64,000 nucleotides of DNA from contig JAJDYX010000057.1 of NCBI GenBank assembly GCA_022824945.1, forward strand, positions 18,476-82,475, given 5' to 3'. The DNA is from Candidatus Latescibacterota bacterium. GTDB taxonomy: Bacteria; Latescibacterota; UBA2968. A model generated the notes under the pieces. That model was not told the origin of the DNA and searched no databases. It was given only the letters and a program-made list of their open reading frames with translations. Positions 46,533 through 54,724 of the stretch are shown here, piece after piece. How positions within the stretch are numbered: the first letter of the stretch is position 1; each line of letters opens with the position of its first letter. The translations under genes were made by a program, and so were the position numbers.

Positions 46533-47720
46533 CTAATAAATTCCCGTATTCTGCCAGAAGGTTGCCCAGGCAAACCAGAAGGCATTGTGGGCTGGTAGTT
46601 GTTGTAAGGTTTTATTTTGCATTGGCCCGGCAATGGCTTCGCCTTTCAGGTTCCAGGTGCTGCCCGTCTCCTGGTCGCGCAGGAGAAAGGGATAGACCGT
46701 ATCGCGGGGAAGTACTTTTTCAAATGTGAGGGTCTGACCGTCAACCTCCCGATCAAAAGGTATTGCGTATTGCTCCTGGTTGTAAAAGACGACGAGAATG
46801 GCATTGCCAGCGACTACGTCGTTGATGACAGCTTCTATACCCATGGTAGGAAAGGGATAGGCTTTGGCTGTTTCGCCAAAACGAATACCCAGTGTGAGGG
46901 TTTTGGGTGGGAATAGTTGCGCGGTCGGATTGTCGAGTAAACTGGGGAAGGAGGGGAAAAGCGGCGCGGTATTCGGATCCCGATAGTTGCCATAGGGATA
47001 GCTCTGGTAGTTGCTGGGTGCGTAAATACCCGTGTTGACACTGATAACTTTGGAATCGGGATAGAGTTGTTTCCAGTAGCGCCAGGTGGTTTCGATTACG
47101 GGCAGGAGTTGTAATTCTTCGGTTCCACTTTCAACCGGGATGTGGATCATCTGCGGATACAGGATTCCCTGTTGGCGACGGTCGTACATAATGAGGTTGT
47201 TGTTGAAGAGCAAACCGGAAACCCCACAATGAATGCGCGATTGGTCGCTGCCCTGTCCGCTAAAGATGAGTCCCGTTCCCGTTAGTGGGCAAAAGCTCAC
47301 GACAATAGGCTGTTCGCCAACCACGTCGTTGATGATTTCGTGCCACCAACCCATGTTGTGGGGATAGGCTTTGGCTACACCATTGAGGACGACACCGAGC
47401 ACGAGGTCCTCATCGCTGAGGTAAGCGGCTTCACTGGATGTGAGATCGACAAATGGGGGATCGGTGAGTGCTGGAATGCCGTCGGGAGGTACACCGCCTG
47501 ATCGAATAAGATCTATGGGAAAGTCACTGAGAAAATTGCCGCCTTCTTGTGGATCGCGATTGATTGAACCAGAGGGCTGAGTATTGCCGGATGGCGTGCC
47601 GCCAGAGGTGTCAGGAGGATTGCCCGAATCTCCCGGTCCCAGTGTCTCCTGGCTGTTTCCCCCGCAGGTCATCAGGCCAAATAGTGCGAACAGGACTGTA
47701 CTTTTGAGAAAAATTTTCAC
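46533..47720 (-). CDS. DUF3179 lipoprotein
   Basis: 395 residues from GTG 47720, chosen for AGGAG nine bases upstream. Lipoprotein signal ends GLMTC, followed by a flexible Gly/Pro/Ser/Asn linker (about 25-60). The DUF3179 core follows: DPPFVDLTSSEAAYLSDED, VLGVVLNGVAKAYPHNMG, EIINDVVGEQPIVVSFCPLTG and the C-terminal repeat HEIIN-like AYPFPTMGIEAVINDVVAG. Function of DUF3179 proteins is unknown; they are exported and common in Bacteroidota, Planctomycetes and halophiles. Divergent from uvrB. Confidence 0.82.
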   Translation of the reverse strand: MKIFLKSTVLFALFGLMTCGGNSQETLGPGDSGNPPDTSGGTPSGNTQPSGSINRDPQEGGNFLSDFPIDLIRSGGVPPDGIPALTDPPFVDLTSSEAAYLSDEDLVLGVVLNGVAKAYPHNMGWWHEIINDVVGEQPIVVSFCPLTGTGLIFSGQGSDQSRIHCGVSGLLFNNNLIMYDRRQQGILYPQMIHIPVESGTEELQLLPVIETTWRYWKQLYPDSKVISVNTGIYAPSNYQSYPYGNYRDPNTAPLFPSFPSLLDNPTAQLFPPKTLTLGIRFGETAKAYPFPTMGIEAVINDVVAGNAILVVFYNQEQYAIPFDREVDGQTLTFEKVLPRDTVYPFLLRDQETGSTWNLKGEAIAGPMQNKTLQQLPAHNAFWFAWATFWQNTGIY

Positions 47721-47888
47721 GGGAATCTCCTGTGTGTTCACCCGCAGGTGGAAACAACGGGGTTGACCTTGCATTTCAGTAGTTCTCTGTCTAAATTAAA
47801 GTAGTTATGGGGTGTGAGTCAAGAAGGGGACTGGGGGTTAGGAACTCGGGGCTGGAACCGACCACTGTTTATCCAGGGGAAAATCATT

Positions 47889-49877
47889 ATGCCGCGATTT
47901 GAAGTGGTATCGCCGTTTGAGCCTGCGGGTGATCAGCCTCAGGCGATTGAAGAACTTGCCGAGGGTATTCGAGATGGTGCGCCATACCAGACTTTGATGG
48001 GGGCAACGGGTACGGGTAAGACTTTTTCTATGTCCAAGGTGATTGAAGCTGTTCAAAAGCCCACGCTCGTGATTTCCCATAACAAAACCCTGGCAGCGCA
48101 ACTCTACGGTGAATTTCGCAGTTTTTTCCCGAATAATGCGGTGGAGTATTTTATTTCGTATTACGATTATTACCAGCCCGAAGCCTATAAGCCGGTTACG
48201 GATACGTTTATTGAAAAAGAAGCGGATATTAACGATGAGATCAACCGCTTGCGTCTGCGCGCGACGAGTGCTTTGATGGAACGGCGAGATGTGATCATTG
48301 TGGCGAGTGTGTCGTGTATTTACGGTATTGGCAATCCGGATGAATACGAAGATCATCTGGTGATTCTGGACCGCGGTGCAGAGATGGATCGCGATGCGAT
48401 GTTGCGCAAGCTGGTGGATATTCATTTTACGCGCAATGATGTGGCTTTTGAGCCGAGCGCGTTTCGGGTGCGGGGCGATGTGGTCGAAATTTATCCGCCC
48501 GAGCGCGAGCATCCGGTGCGCGTGGAGTTTTTTGGCGATGAGATCGATGCGTTGAGTGAGGTGCATCCCGTGACGGGCGAGGTTCTTGCGGAACGAGATC
48601 GACTTGTCATTTATCCGGCGAAGCACTTTGTAACCAGTGGCAATCGCATTGAGAAAGCCATTGTCCAGATTGAGGTGGATTTGGCCAAGCAACTGGAGGA
48701 GTTTAATGATCAGGGTAAGTTGTTAGAGGCGCAGCGGCTGGAGATGCGTACGCGCTACGATATTGAGATGATGCGCGAGATTGGCTTTTGTCAGGGTATT
48801 GAAAATTATTCGCGGTATATCGATGGACGAAAACCCGGAGAAGCTCCTTATGTGTTGCTGGATTATTTTTCGGATGATTTTCTGATTGTGCTGGATGAAT
48901 CCCATGTGACGATTCCGCAGTTGCGCGGGATGTGGAATGGGGATCGGTCTCGCAAAGAGGTGTTGATAGAGCACGGGTTCAGGTTGCCCGCAGCATTGGA
49001 TAATCGCCCGTTGTATTTTGAGGAGTTTGAACAGAAGGCAAAGCAGGTTGTTTTTATGTCGGCGACACCTGCGGATTACGAGTTGGAACAGTGTCAGGGC
49101 GTGGTGGTGGAGCAGGTGATTCGTCCGACGGGGTTGCTCGATCCCGAGATGGTGGTGCGGCCTGTGCGCGGGCAGGTTGATGATCTTATCGAGGAGTCGA
49201 GGGTGCGGGTGGAACGCGGTGATCGCGTGCTGGTGACGACGCTGACCAAGCGGATGGCAGAGGATTTGTCGGAGTATATGCGCGAATTGGGTATCAGGGC
49301 GCGCTATATGCACTCAGATGTCGATTCGCTCGAGCGCGTGGCAATTATCAGAGATTTGCGTTTGGGTGAGTTCGATGTGCTCGTGGGGGTGAATTTATTG
49401 CGCGAGGGGTTGGATCTGCCAGAGGTGTCGCTGGTCGCGATTCTGGATGCGGATAAGGAAGGGTTTTTGCGGTCGGAGCGGTCGCTGATTCAGACGGCTG
49501 GGCGCGCCGCTCGGAATGCCAGAGGTACGGTTATTATGTATGCGGATAAGGTGACGGATTCGATGCAGCGCGCCATTGATGAGACGAATCGCCGCCGGGC
49601 ATTGCAGGAGGAGTATAATATCATACACGGCATTACGCCTGAGACGCTTTACAAGACCAGAGAAGAGATTCTCCAGACGACAGCCGTGGCGGATGAGAAG
49701 GCAGAAGAGTTGCCAATGGTTGCCGAAGAGTCGCCAGAGTATGTGGATGGAACCAATCGGCTGGATATAATTGAAGAGTTGACGCGTAAGATGGGCGAAG
49801 CGGCTGAGAATCTGGAGTTTGAGAAGGCGGCGCAATATCGCGATGAGATTGCGAGGTTAAAGGCTGAGGTTGCTTAA
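47889..49877 (+). CDS. uvrB: Excinuclease ABC subunit B
   Basis: Nucleotide-excision-repair helicase-like subunit that verifies DNA damage with UvrA and recruits UvrC. 662 residues, a normal length. ATG 47889 with AGGGG upstream; an upstream in-frame ATG at 47814 would add an unrelated 25 residues. Walker A GATGTGKT at 38-45, the beta-hairpin region YYDYYQPEAYKP near 92-105, DEAD-like DESH, SATPADYE, and the C-terminal UVR domain (LEFEKAAQYRDEIARLK) are intact. The next gene (DNA methyltransferase) starts 7 bp after the stop. Confidence 0.97.
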   Translation: MPRFEVVSPFEPAGDQPQAIEELAEGIRDGAPYQTLMGATGTGKTFSMSKVIEAVQKPTLVISHNKTLAAQLYGEFRSFFPNNAVEYFISYYDYYQPEAYKPVTDTFIEKEADINDEINRLRLRATSALMERRDVIIVASVSCIYGIGNPDEYEDHLVILDRGAEMDRDAMLRKLVDIHFTRNDVAFEPSAFRVRGDVVEIYPPEREHPVRVEFFGDEIDALSEVHPVTGEVLAERDRLVIYPAKHFVTSGNRIEKAIVQIEVDLAKQLEEFNDQGKLLEAQRLEMRTRYDIEMMREIGFCQGIENYSRYIDGRKPGEAPYVLLDYFSDDFLIVLDESHVTIPQLRGMWNGDRSRKEVLIEHGFRLPAALDNRPLYFEEFEQKAKQVVFMSATPADYELEQCQGVVVEQVIRPTGLLDPEMVVRPVRGQVDDLIEESRVRVERGDRVLVTTLTKRMAEDLSEYMRELGIRARYMHSDVDSLERVAIIRDLRLGEFDVLVGVNLLREGLDLPEVSLVAILDADKEGFLRSERSLIQTAGRAARNARGTVIMYADKVTDSMQRAIDETNRRRALQEEYNIIHGITPETLYKTREEILQTTAVADEKAEELPMVAEESPEYVDGTNRLDIIEELTRKMGEAAENLEFEKAAQYRDEIARLKAEVA

Positions 49878-49884
49878 AAGATCT

Positions 49885-51009
49885 ATGAAAACGATCCATC
49901 AAATATTTTATCGGGATGCGAGGAACTTAAAGGAGATCCCTTCGGAGAGTGTCGATCTGGTGGTGACATCGCCGCCGTATCCCATGATAGGCATGTGGGA
50001 TGATGTATTTGGCAGCCAGAATGTGGAGATCGAGAAGGTATTAACGTCCGGAGATGGCAAGCTGGCTCATGAGTTGATGCATGGGATTCTCGATTCTGTA
50101 TGGGATGAAGTGTTCAGGGTCTTAAAAGATGGTCGATTCGCCTGTATCAATATTGGCGATGCGACGCGGAAAGTAAACGGTGATTTCTGTTTGTATCCAA
50201 ATCACGCGCGGATATTGAATTATCTCTTAAGTATTGGGTTTTCGGCTCTTCCCGATATTCTCTGGCGAAAACAAACCAATGCGCCCAATAAATTTATGGG
50301 ATCGGGGATGTTGCCCGCTGGGGCTTATGTGACTCTGGAACACGAGTATATTTTGATTTTGCGAAAGGGTTCTAAAAGAGAATTTAAGACGGAATGCGAA
50401 AAACAGAACAGGCGTGAGAGCGCGTTGTTTTGGGAGGAGAGGAATATCTGGTATTCGGATGTTTGGATGGATATTAAGGGTACAGGACAGAGGCTTTCCG
50501 ATGAGTTATCGCGTTTGAGGAGTGCTGCGTTTCCCTATGATTTGGCCTATCGTCTGGTCAATATGTACTCTGTGAAAGGCGATGTGGTTCTCGATCCATT
50601 TTTGGGTACGGGTACTACAATTGCTGCTGCGATGACGTCGGGGCGCAATAGTATTGGCGTTGAAATCGACAAAGGTTTTCAACAGGCAATTCGCCCGATG
50701 GCGCGACAGATTGTCGATTTTTCAAATGATTATTTGCGCGATAGGTTGAGGAGACATTTCGAATTTGTCGAAGATCGAATCCAGACATCAGGACCGTTGA
50801 AATATACGAACAAGCATTATGGATGTCCCGTGGTGACGAGCCAGGAACAGTCCATTTTTTTGAATGGCTTAAATGAGGTGCGAGAGTCTGATGGCAATAT
50901 CTTTGAAGTCGCGTATTCCGAGAAACCTCAGGATATAGCTCAAGGCCGGAATTGGAATGCAGAGTCTTTGAGAAAAAATAAAATACAACTCGATCTGTTA
51001 AATAGGTAA
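49885..51009 (+). CDS. Type II DNA methyltransferase (N4/N6, MjaI-like)
   Basis: 374 residues from ATG 49885; an in-frame TTG at 49870 overlaps uvrB and is rejected. Beta-class amino-methyltransferase: catalytic TSPPYPMIG near residues 30-37 precedes the SAM motif LDPFLGTGTTIAAAM near 232-246. SPPY is the form found in N4-cytosine as well as some N6-adenine enzymes. The downstream gene at 51227 resembles the MjaI restriction endonuclease, whose methyltransferase protects CTAG by N4-cytosine methylation, so CTAG is the likely site. The 217-bp gap to the endonuclease contains a REP-like palindrome. Confidence 0.82.
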   Translation: MKTIHQIFYRDARNLKEIPSESVDLVVTSPPYPMIGMWDDVFGSQNVEIEKVLTSGDGKLAHELMHGILDSVWDEVFRVLKDGRFACINIGDATRKVNGDFCLYPNHARILNYLLSIGFSALPDILWRKQTNAPNKFMGSGMLPAGAYVTLEHEYILILRKGSKREFKTECEKQNRRESALFWEERNIWYSDVWMDIKGTGQRLSDELSRLRSAAFPYDLAYRLVNMYSVKGDVVLDPFLGTGTTIAAAMTSGRNSIGVEIDKGFQQAIRPMARQIVDFSNDYLRDRLRRHFEFVEDRIQTSGPLKYTNKHYGCPVVTSQEQSIFLNGLNEVRESDGNIFEVAYSEKPQDIAQGRNWNAESLRKNKIQLDLLNR

Positions 51010-51115
51010 TGATACCATATCATACAAAGGAACGTCAAGTGTGACTTTAGAATAATGATAAAAAAACAAGCAATTAGTGGTCAGCAGTCAGCAAAACAAG
51101 GATTTTAGAGCCGTC

Positions 51116-51140
51116 ATTGCGGCAGGTTGTTAGCCGCAAT
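51116..51140. repeat. REP-like palindrome in the restriction-modification spacer
   Basis: ATTGCGGC (51116-51123) pairs perfectly with GCCGCAAT (51133-51140) around AGGTTGTTA. A short GTCAGCAGTCAGC direct repeat lies just before it (51080-51092). The rest of the 217-bp spacer has no gene I can support. Confidence 0.45.
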
Positions 51141-51226
51141 CCAGTGGTTTTGACTTTCTTATATCTGTTTGTCGGCATTATTCTGTGGCGATTTTGAAGT
51201 CACACATCGCGCACAAAGGATTATGG

Positions 51227-51808
51227 ATGGAAATTAAACTAAAAAATGCTGAGATTCAGGAATACGTGAATGCACCCGCCCGCGAATTTCCAAAGTACAC
51301 GACCCAATTGATGAATCTTGCAAATCAAAATTCACAGGGTACGCGGTCAAGAGTTGTCGGGCAAATGAGCGATCTGATTCAGGAATTTCCAGGACAAACT
51401 TTTGAGGAATGGGTTATCTGGTATCAAGAACAATATCCCGATGCGATAGATAATGCGACAGATAAAATAATTGCAATGATAGAGAATTTCAGCGTGGTGT
51501 TTCCCAAAATTGACCGGGATATGGTGAGATCATGGGTAGAGGATCTGGTTCTTGTCAAGACCTTCACTGGACTCAGATTCCAAGAGGCGATTCTGAAAAA
51601 ACTGGCCGAGATGAAAGGCTGCGATTACCGTTTGGCAGAACCTTACGAAGAGTCCCAGGGCATAGATGGTTTTGTGGGAGAAGAAGCGTATTCTATTAAG
51701 CCCAGTACCTATCACTCCCAAAACTTAGCGGAATATATAGATATAAAAATCATTTTCTACGATAAAAAGAGGGATGGGGTGGTGTTTGAGATTCCGGAGG
51801 ACTCTTGA
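51227..51808 (+). CDS. MjaI-like restriction endonuclease
   Basis: 193 residues from ATG 51227 with AAAGGA upstream. It matches what I recall of the MjaI restriction-endonuclease family: RSRVVGQMSDLIQEF, EEWVIWYQEQYPDAI, and the likely catalytic segment GLRFQEAILKKLAEMKG followed by EESQGIDGFVGEEAYSIKP, in which E-x..-GIDG and the SIKP Lys form a PD-(E/D)xK-like site. MjaI cuts CTAG. The gene follows the methyltransferase and is separated from nadC by a single base, so nadC is read from the same message. Confidence 0.75.
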   Translation: MEIKLKNAEIQEYVNAPAREFPKYTTQLMNLANQNSQGTRSRVVGQMSDLIQEFPGQTFEEWVIWYQEQYPDAIDNATDKIIAMIENFSVVFPKIDRDMVRSWVEDLVLVKTFTGLRFQEAILKKLAEMKGCDYRLAEPYEESQGIDGFVGEEAYSIKPSTYHSQNLAEYIDIKIIFYDKKRDGVVFEIPEDS

Positions 51809-51809
51809 G

Positions 51810-52661
51810 ATGCTAAATAAAGAAGATATCATGCCAGTGATTGAGCGGGCACTATTAGAAGATGTGGGGGATGGGGATATTACGACCAGATGGACCGTGC
51901 CGTTGACAAAGCAGGCGAAGGCGAAAATTATTGCGAGGGCAGATGGCGTGATTGCGGGACTGGATGTGGCGCAATGGGTATTTGAAGCGGTAGATGAAGC
52001 GATTATACTCAAAGCAGGTGTGAAAGATGGCGAGCGCGCTGCGGATGGTGATGTTTTGGCTGAGGTTTCTGGTCCCGCGCGTGGGCTGCTGACTGGTGAG
52101 CGCGTTGCGTTGAATTTTTTGCAGCGTATGTCGGGTATTGCAACGATGACGGCGCAGTTTGTAGATGCCGTAAAAGGGACACAGACGCGGATTCTGGATA
52201 CGCGCAAGACCGCGCCGGGATTGCGATTATTAGACAAATATGGCGTTGTTGCGGGTGGTGGTGTGAATCATCGGGTGGGGTTGTTCGATATGGTGCTGAT
52301 GAAGGAGAATCACATTGAGGCAGCGGATGGCATTGGGCCGGCACTGCTTTCGGTGTGGAAAGGGATGGATTTTGAAGGTCGCGAAGTGCCTGTGGAGGTG
52401 GAGGTGGAAACGCTGTCGGAACTCGATGAGGTTCTCGTTTTGGGCGCAGATCGCGTGATGTTAGACAATATGAGTCTGGATGAGATGCGCGAAGCAGTGG
52501 AAAAGGTGAAAAAATTAAAAGGCAAAAAACCCGAGTTGGAAGCCTCGGGCAATGTGTCCTTAGATAGCGTGCGGGCAATTGCAGAAACGGGCGTGGATCT
52601 TATTTCAGTAGGGGCGCTTACGCATTCGGTGAAGGCACTGGATATCAGTATGTTGTTCTGA
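51810..52661 (+). CDS. nadC: Nicotinate-nucleotide pyrophosphorylase (quinolinate phosphoribosyltransferase)
   Basis: 283 residues from ATG 51810, with GGAGG inside the end of the endonuclease gene 8 bp upstream. Converts quinolinate and PRPP to nicotinate mononucleotide in NAD synthesis. Family features: LEDVGDGDITT, RVALNFLQRMSGIAT, DTRKTAPGLRLLDKYGV, GGVNHRVGLFDMVLMKENH, and VEVETLSELDE with DRVMLDNMS. Normal length. Unusual context: it is joined translationally to a restriction gene rather than to nadA/nadB. Confidence 0.95.
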   Translation: MLNKEDIMPVIERALLEDVGDGDITTRWTVPLTKQAKAKIIARADGVIAGLDVAQWVFEAVDEAIILKAGVKDGERAADGDVLAEVSGPARGLLTGERVALNFLQRMSGIATMTAQFVDAVKGTQTRILDTRKTAPGLRLLDKYGVVAGGGVNHRVGLFDMVLMKENHIEAADGIGPALLSVWKGMDFEGREVPVEVEVETLSELDEVLVLGADRVMLDNMSLDEMREAVEKVKKLKGKKPELEASGNVSLDSVRAIAETGVDLISVGALTHSVKALDISMLF

Positions 52662-52705
52662 TAGGATGGAGATTGATTACAAAAATTATGCGTTAGGAGC
52701 ATGTG

Positions 52706-52744
52706 ATGAAACGATTAACATTGCCTACAGATAGAATATTATAG
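52706..52744 (+). other. Very short frame with ribosome site
   Basis: ATG 52706 follows TAGGAG at a good distance and encodes 12 residues (MKRLTLPTDRIL) before TAG. It may be the remnant of a gene cut down between nadC and the next module, or a leader peptide. Weak evidence. Confidence 0.25.
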
Positions 52745-52750
52745 ATACAC

Positions 52751-52779
52751 TTGACAATGGTATGTTTATCCGTTTAACT
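52751..52779 (+). promoter_or_regulatory. Possible promoter for the 2TM/proline-rich module
   Basis: A perfect TTGACA at 52751-52756, 17-bp spacer and a poor -10 (TTAACT, 52774-52779), 44 bp before the ATG at 52823. Confidence 0.45.
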
Positions 52780-52822
52780 TACAAAAAATCGACAATGATA
52801 GATTTTGATAGGAGATGACGAA

Positions 52823-53329
52823 ATGGTTTCTGATCAAGTGCGAAACGAAGTTTGGCAAAATCTATTGGATATTGCGCGACTTGACCGATACTATGCGGCT
52901 CTTTCTGACCGCTATAAGCGCAACCACACCATCGTCCGTATTTGTCTTCTTGCTGTAGCAACCAGTGGTATTGCCGCATTCTTAGATGCACTTCCGCCAA
53001 TAGCTCAACTCATATCCGGAGGTGGCATTGCTGTAATTATAGTGTGGGATATGGTTTCTGATTATGGTAGAAAAGCTGCAATCCTACATGCGATTAGTCT
53101 TCAGTGTGGTGACTTAGAAAATGAATGGGCTGAATTATGGATTTGCGTCAACGAGGCAACCATAACTAATGAGGAGACTATACTCAAAAATAGACAATTA
53201 ATACAGAGAATTACAGCGGTGACGGGTGGGGCTGGCTATGCTGATATTCGAGAAGATCAAAAGTTGAACGAGAGATGTGCTGCTGATACTTATGAAGTCA
53301 TGGAGGCCCGATATGCAGCAGTCTCATAA
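52823..53329 (+). CDS. Small two-transmembrane protein (SLATT-like architecture)
   Basis: 168 residues from ATG 52823 with AGGAG upstream. N-terminal amphipathic helix, two adjacent transmembrane segments (about 36-55 and 59-78) with a short turn, then a 90-residue helical cytoplasmic tail (LENEWAELW, ETILKNRQLIQRI). This layout matches SLATT-type and related two-TM effector proteins that form pores in nucleotide-signalling defence systems, but I cannot assign a family with certainty. Its 3' end overlaps the start of a 47-residue proline-rich protein. Both lie next to a restriction-modification pair, as defence genes often do. Confidence 0.6.
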   Translation: MVSDQVRNEVWQNLLDIARLDRYYAALSDRYKRNHTIVRICLLAVATSGIAAFLDALPPIAQLISGGGIAVIIVWDMVSDYGRKAAILHAISLQCGDLENEWAELWICVNEATITNEETILKNRQLIQRITAVTGGAGYADIREDQKLNERCAADTYEVMEARYAAVS

Positions 53330-53456
53330 AAAAGACTCTTTTGCTTTCAGGCCAGCACGTCCTCCAAAACCAAAACCTCCACCGCCACCACCAAGACCAC
53401 AACCGCTACCGTCAAAACCACAAAAGGAATCGCCTGAGAAAGATAAGAATGGTTAG
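53313..53456 (+). CDS. 47-residue proline-rich small protein
   Basis: A gene too short for most gene callers. ATG 53313 overlaps the end of the two-TM gene by 17 bp and is preceded by GGAGG at a good distance (53302-53306). The protein is MQQSHKKDSFAFRPARP, then a run of PPKPKP/PPPPPP, and a charged tail ending EKDKNG; about 17 of the 47 residues are Pro. Such tails can bind SH3-like domains or act as flexible ligands. The overlap with the upstream gene and the strong ribosome site argue that it is real and paired with the membrane protein. Confidence 0.65.
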   Translation: MQQSHKKDSFAFRPARPPKPKPPPPPPRPQPLPSKPQKESPEKDKNG

Positions 53457-53515
53457 AACACTATGCACAATTATAGCCATTTTTATTTTCAGTACACATA
53501 AAATGCTCATTAAAA

Positions 53516-53562
53516 AACAAATACAGGCGCGATTGAATTTTTGAATCGCGCCTGTATTTGTT
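53516..53562. repeat. 19-bp perfect palindrome
   Basis: Arms 53516-53534 and 53544-53562 are perfectly complementary around a 9-nt loop. On the minus strand the stem is followed by TTTTAATG, so it may be a second minus-strand terminator; on the plus strand no T-run follows, though it may end the 52823-53456 transcript by structure alone. Confidence 0.7.
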
Positions 53563-53579
53563 GCGGCTCAATGAAAGAT

Positions 53580-53618
53580 AAAAAAACGCCGAAGGGATCG
53601 GATGCGATCTCTCCGGCG
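53580..53618 (-). terminator. Minus-strand intrinsic terminator
   Basis: On the minus strand a 13-bp stem with one mismatch and one wobble (53618-53606 with 53599-53587) is followed by seven T (53586-53580). It begins almost at the predicted start site of the promoter at 53627-53655. Confidence 0.75.
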
Positions 53619-53626
53619 ACGGTATT

Positions 53627-53655
53627 AATATAACAAATTTTACTTTGTTTGTCAA
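53627..53655 (-). promoter_or_regulatory. Consensus minus-strand promoter with no gene in front
   Basis: TTGACA (53655-53650), exact 17-bp spacer, TATATT (53632-53627) read on the minus strand. Predicted start near 53620. The only thing downstream on this strand is a terminator hairpin, so the product would be an RNA of about 40 nt. Confidence 0.7.
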
Positions 53656-53689
53656 GTTTGTAAATATTTGATAAATAGTAAGTTAAGAG

Positions 53690-53718
53690 TTGACATTCCA
53701 TAGTTATTCGATTAAATT
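53690..53718 (+). promoter_or_regulatory. Plus-strand promoter for the DksA-like gene
   Basis: TTGACA (53690-53695), 17-bp spacer, TAAATT (53713-53718), about 70 bp before the ATG at 53789. Divergent from the minus-strand promoter at 53627-53655; about 34 bp separate the two -35 boxes. The 332-bp region 53457-53788 holds these promoters and the two hairpins and no protein gene. Confidence 0.65.
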
Positions 53719-53788
53719 TATCTCCGTTTTAATTCTGTCGTCTCCGCAATGTGTGCGGAGGATTTTCAAAACTCCAATGGAGGGCAAT

Positions 53789-54724
53789 ATGGCACAACAG
53801 CCGCTCGATGGCGGGACGGGGGTGAGGTGTGTCATTTGCGAGGCGGTTATTTCAGAAGAACGCCTCAAGGCCGTTCCCTATACGCGCCTGTGCGTGATGT
53901 GTAAGGACAAAGTAGAAAGGGGGAAGATTCGTTTCAAATCTCATTTGATGAGTACCGAGGTAGAAGAACCCGAAGTGAAGCCTATCGAGGTTCAGGAAGA
54001 CCGGCTGGTAATCGGTGCGTGGTCAACTGGATTCATGGAATTGGCTGAGCAGAGCAGCCGGGTACGCGATCTGCTCAGCGAGGGAAAAAAAGAAGATGCC
54101 AGGGCGCTGGTGCAGACTATGACGGTTGAAGCGCAGGCCGCGCTCGTCGTTCTGGATGAAGATCCAGAGACTGTGCTGTCGATAACGGGTATGGATGAAG
54201 ATGGCAATCCGGGCTATTCGACAGATGTGGTGGCGCATTTGCCTACAGAGATGTTGACGGGGTTGATTGATTATGACCCGGAGCAGCAGGATTTTAACTC
54301 GCATTTGATACGCGCTATGACGCCGGGTACTTTTCGACGTACTGTGGAAGACACGTTAGAGCCAATGGACAGTGCCGAGGTTCGGTCAAAAGTATCGTTT
54401 GAATGGCTCAGGGCATTATCTATGCTGGGGGACGCCAATAAGTGTGCCGAGTTGCTGAATAGTGTGGATCCCGGGTTGCTCGAAGAAGCTCTGATTCCGT
54501 ACGTGAAGGATATGCGGATGAATGATGTCGTGGGTTCTGCGGGCGCGTCGGTTTACCGGCACCAACTCTTTTCCGAAGGCGCTGCTGTGGGTGAAAAACC
54601 GAGTACGATAATAGAGGATCCCGTTGTCGGAGGTGTTCTGGATGCACTTTTCGATGCGGATGCCGATTTGATGCGGACCGTCATTCGCGGGGCGTGGGAG
54701 AGGAGGGATGATGATGAACAGTGA
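53789..54724 (+). CDS. Protein with N-terminal DksA-type zinc finger, DUF6178-like body
   Basis: 311 residues from ATG 53789; GGAGGG precedes it, and an in-frame ATG at 53777 lies inside that site. The N-terminus is a DksA/TraR-type C4 zinc finger: C14, C17, C35 and C38 in CVICEAVISEERLKAVP and CVMCKDKVE. DksA uses this module when binding in the RNA polymerase secondary channel. The rest is helical and acidic; the FEWLRALSMLGDANKCAELL and VDPGLLEEALIPYV segments recall DUF6178, which I offer only as a hint. It overlaps the next gene by 11 bp and lies three genes upstream of the fused RNA polymerase, so an RNA-polymerase-linked role is plausible but unproven. Confidence 0.6.
   Translation: MAQQPLDGGTGVRCVICEAVISEERLKAVPYTRLCVMCKDKVERGKIRFKSHLMSTEVEEPEVKPIEVQEDRLVIGAWSTGFMELAEQSSRVRDLLSEGKKEDARALVQTMTVEAQAALVVLDEDPETVLSITGMDEDGNPGYSTDVVAHLPTEMLTGLIDYDPEQQDFNSHLIRAMTPGTFRRTVEDTLEPMDSAEVRSKVSFEWLRALSMLGDANKCAELLNSVDPGLLEEALIPYVKDMRMNDVVGSAGASVYRHQLFSEGAAVGEKPSTIIEDPVVGGVLDALFDADADLMRTVIRGAWERRDDDEQ

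Noticed and set aside
52706..52744. Functional peptide gene between nadC and the membrane gene
   Set aside because: Only 12 codons; ribosome site is good but there is no other support, so it is listed only as a weak feature.
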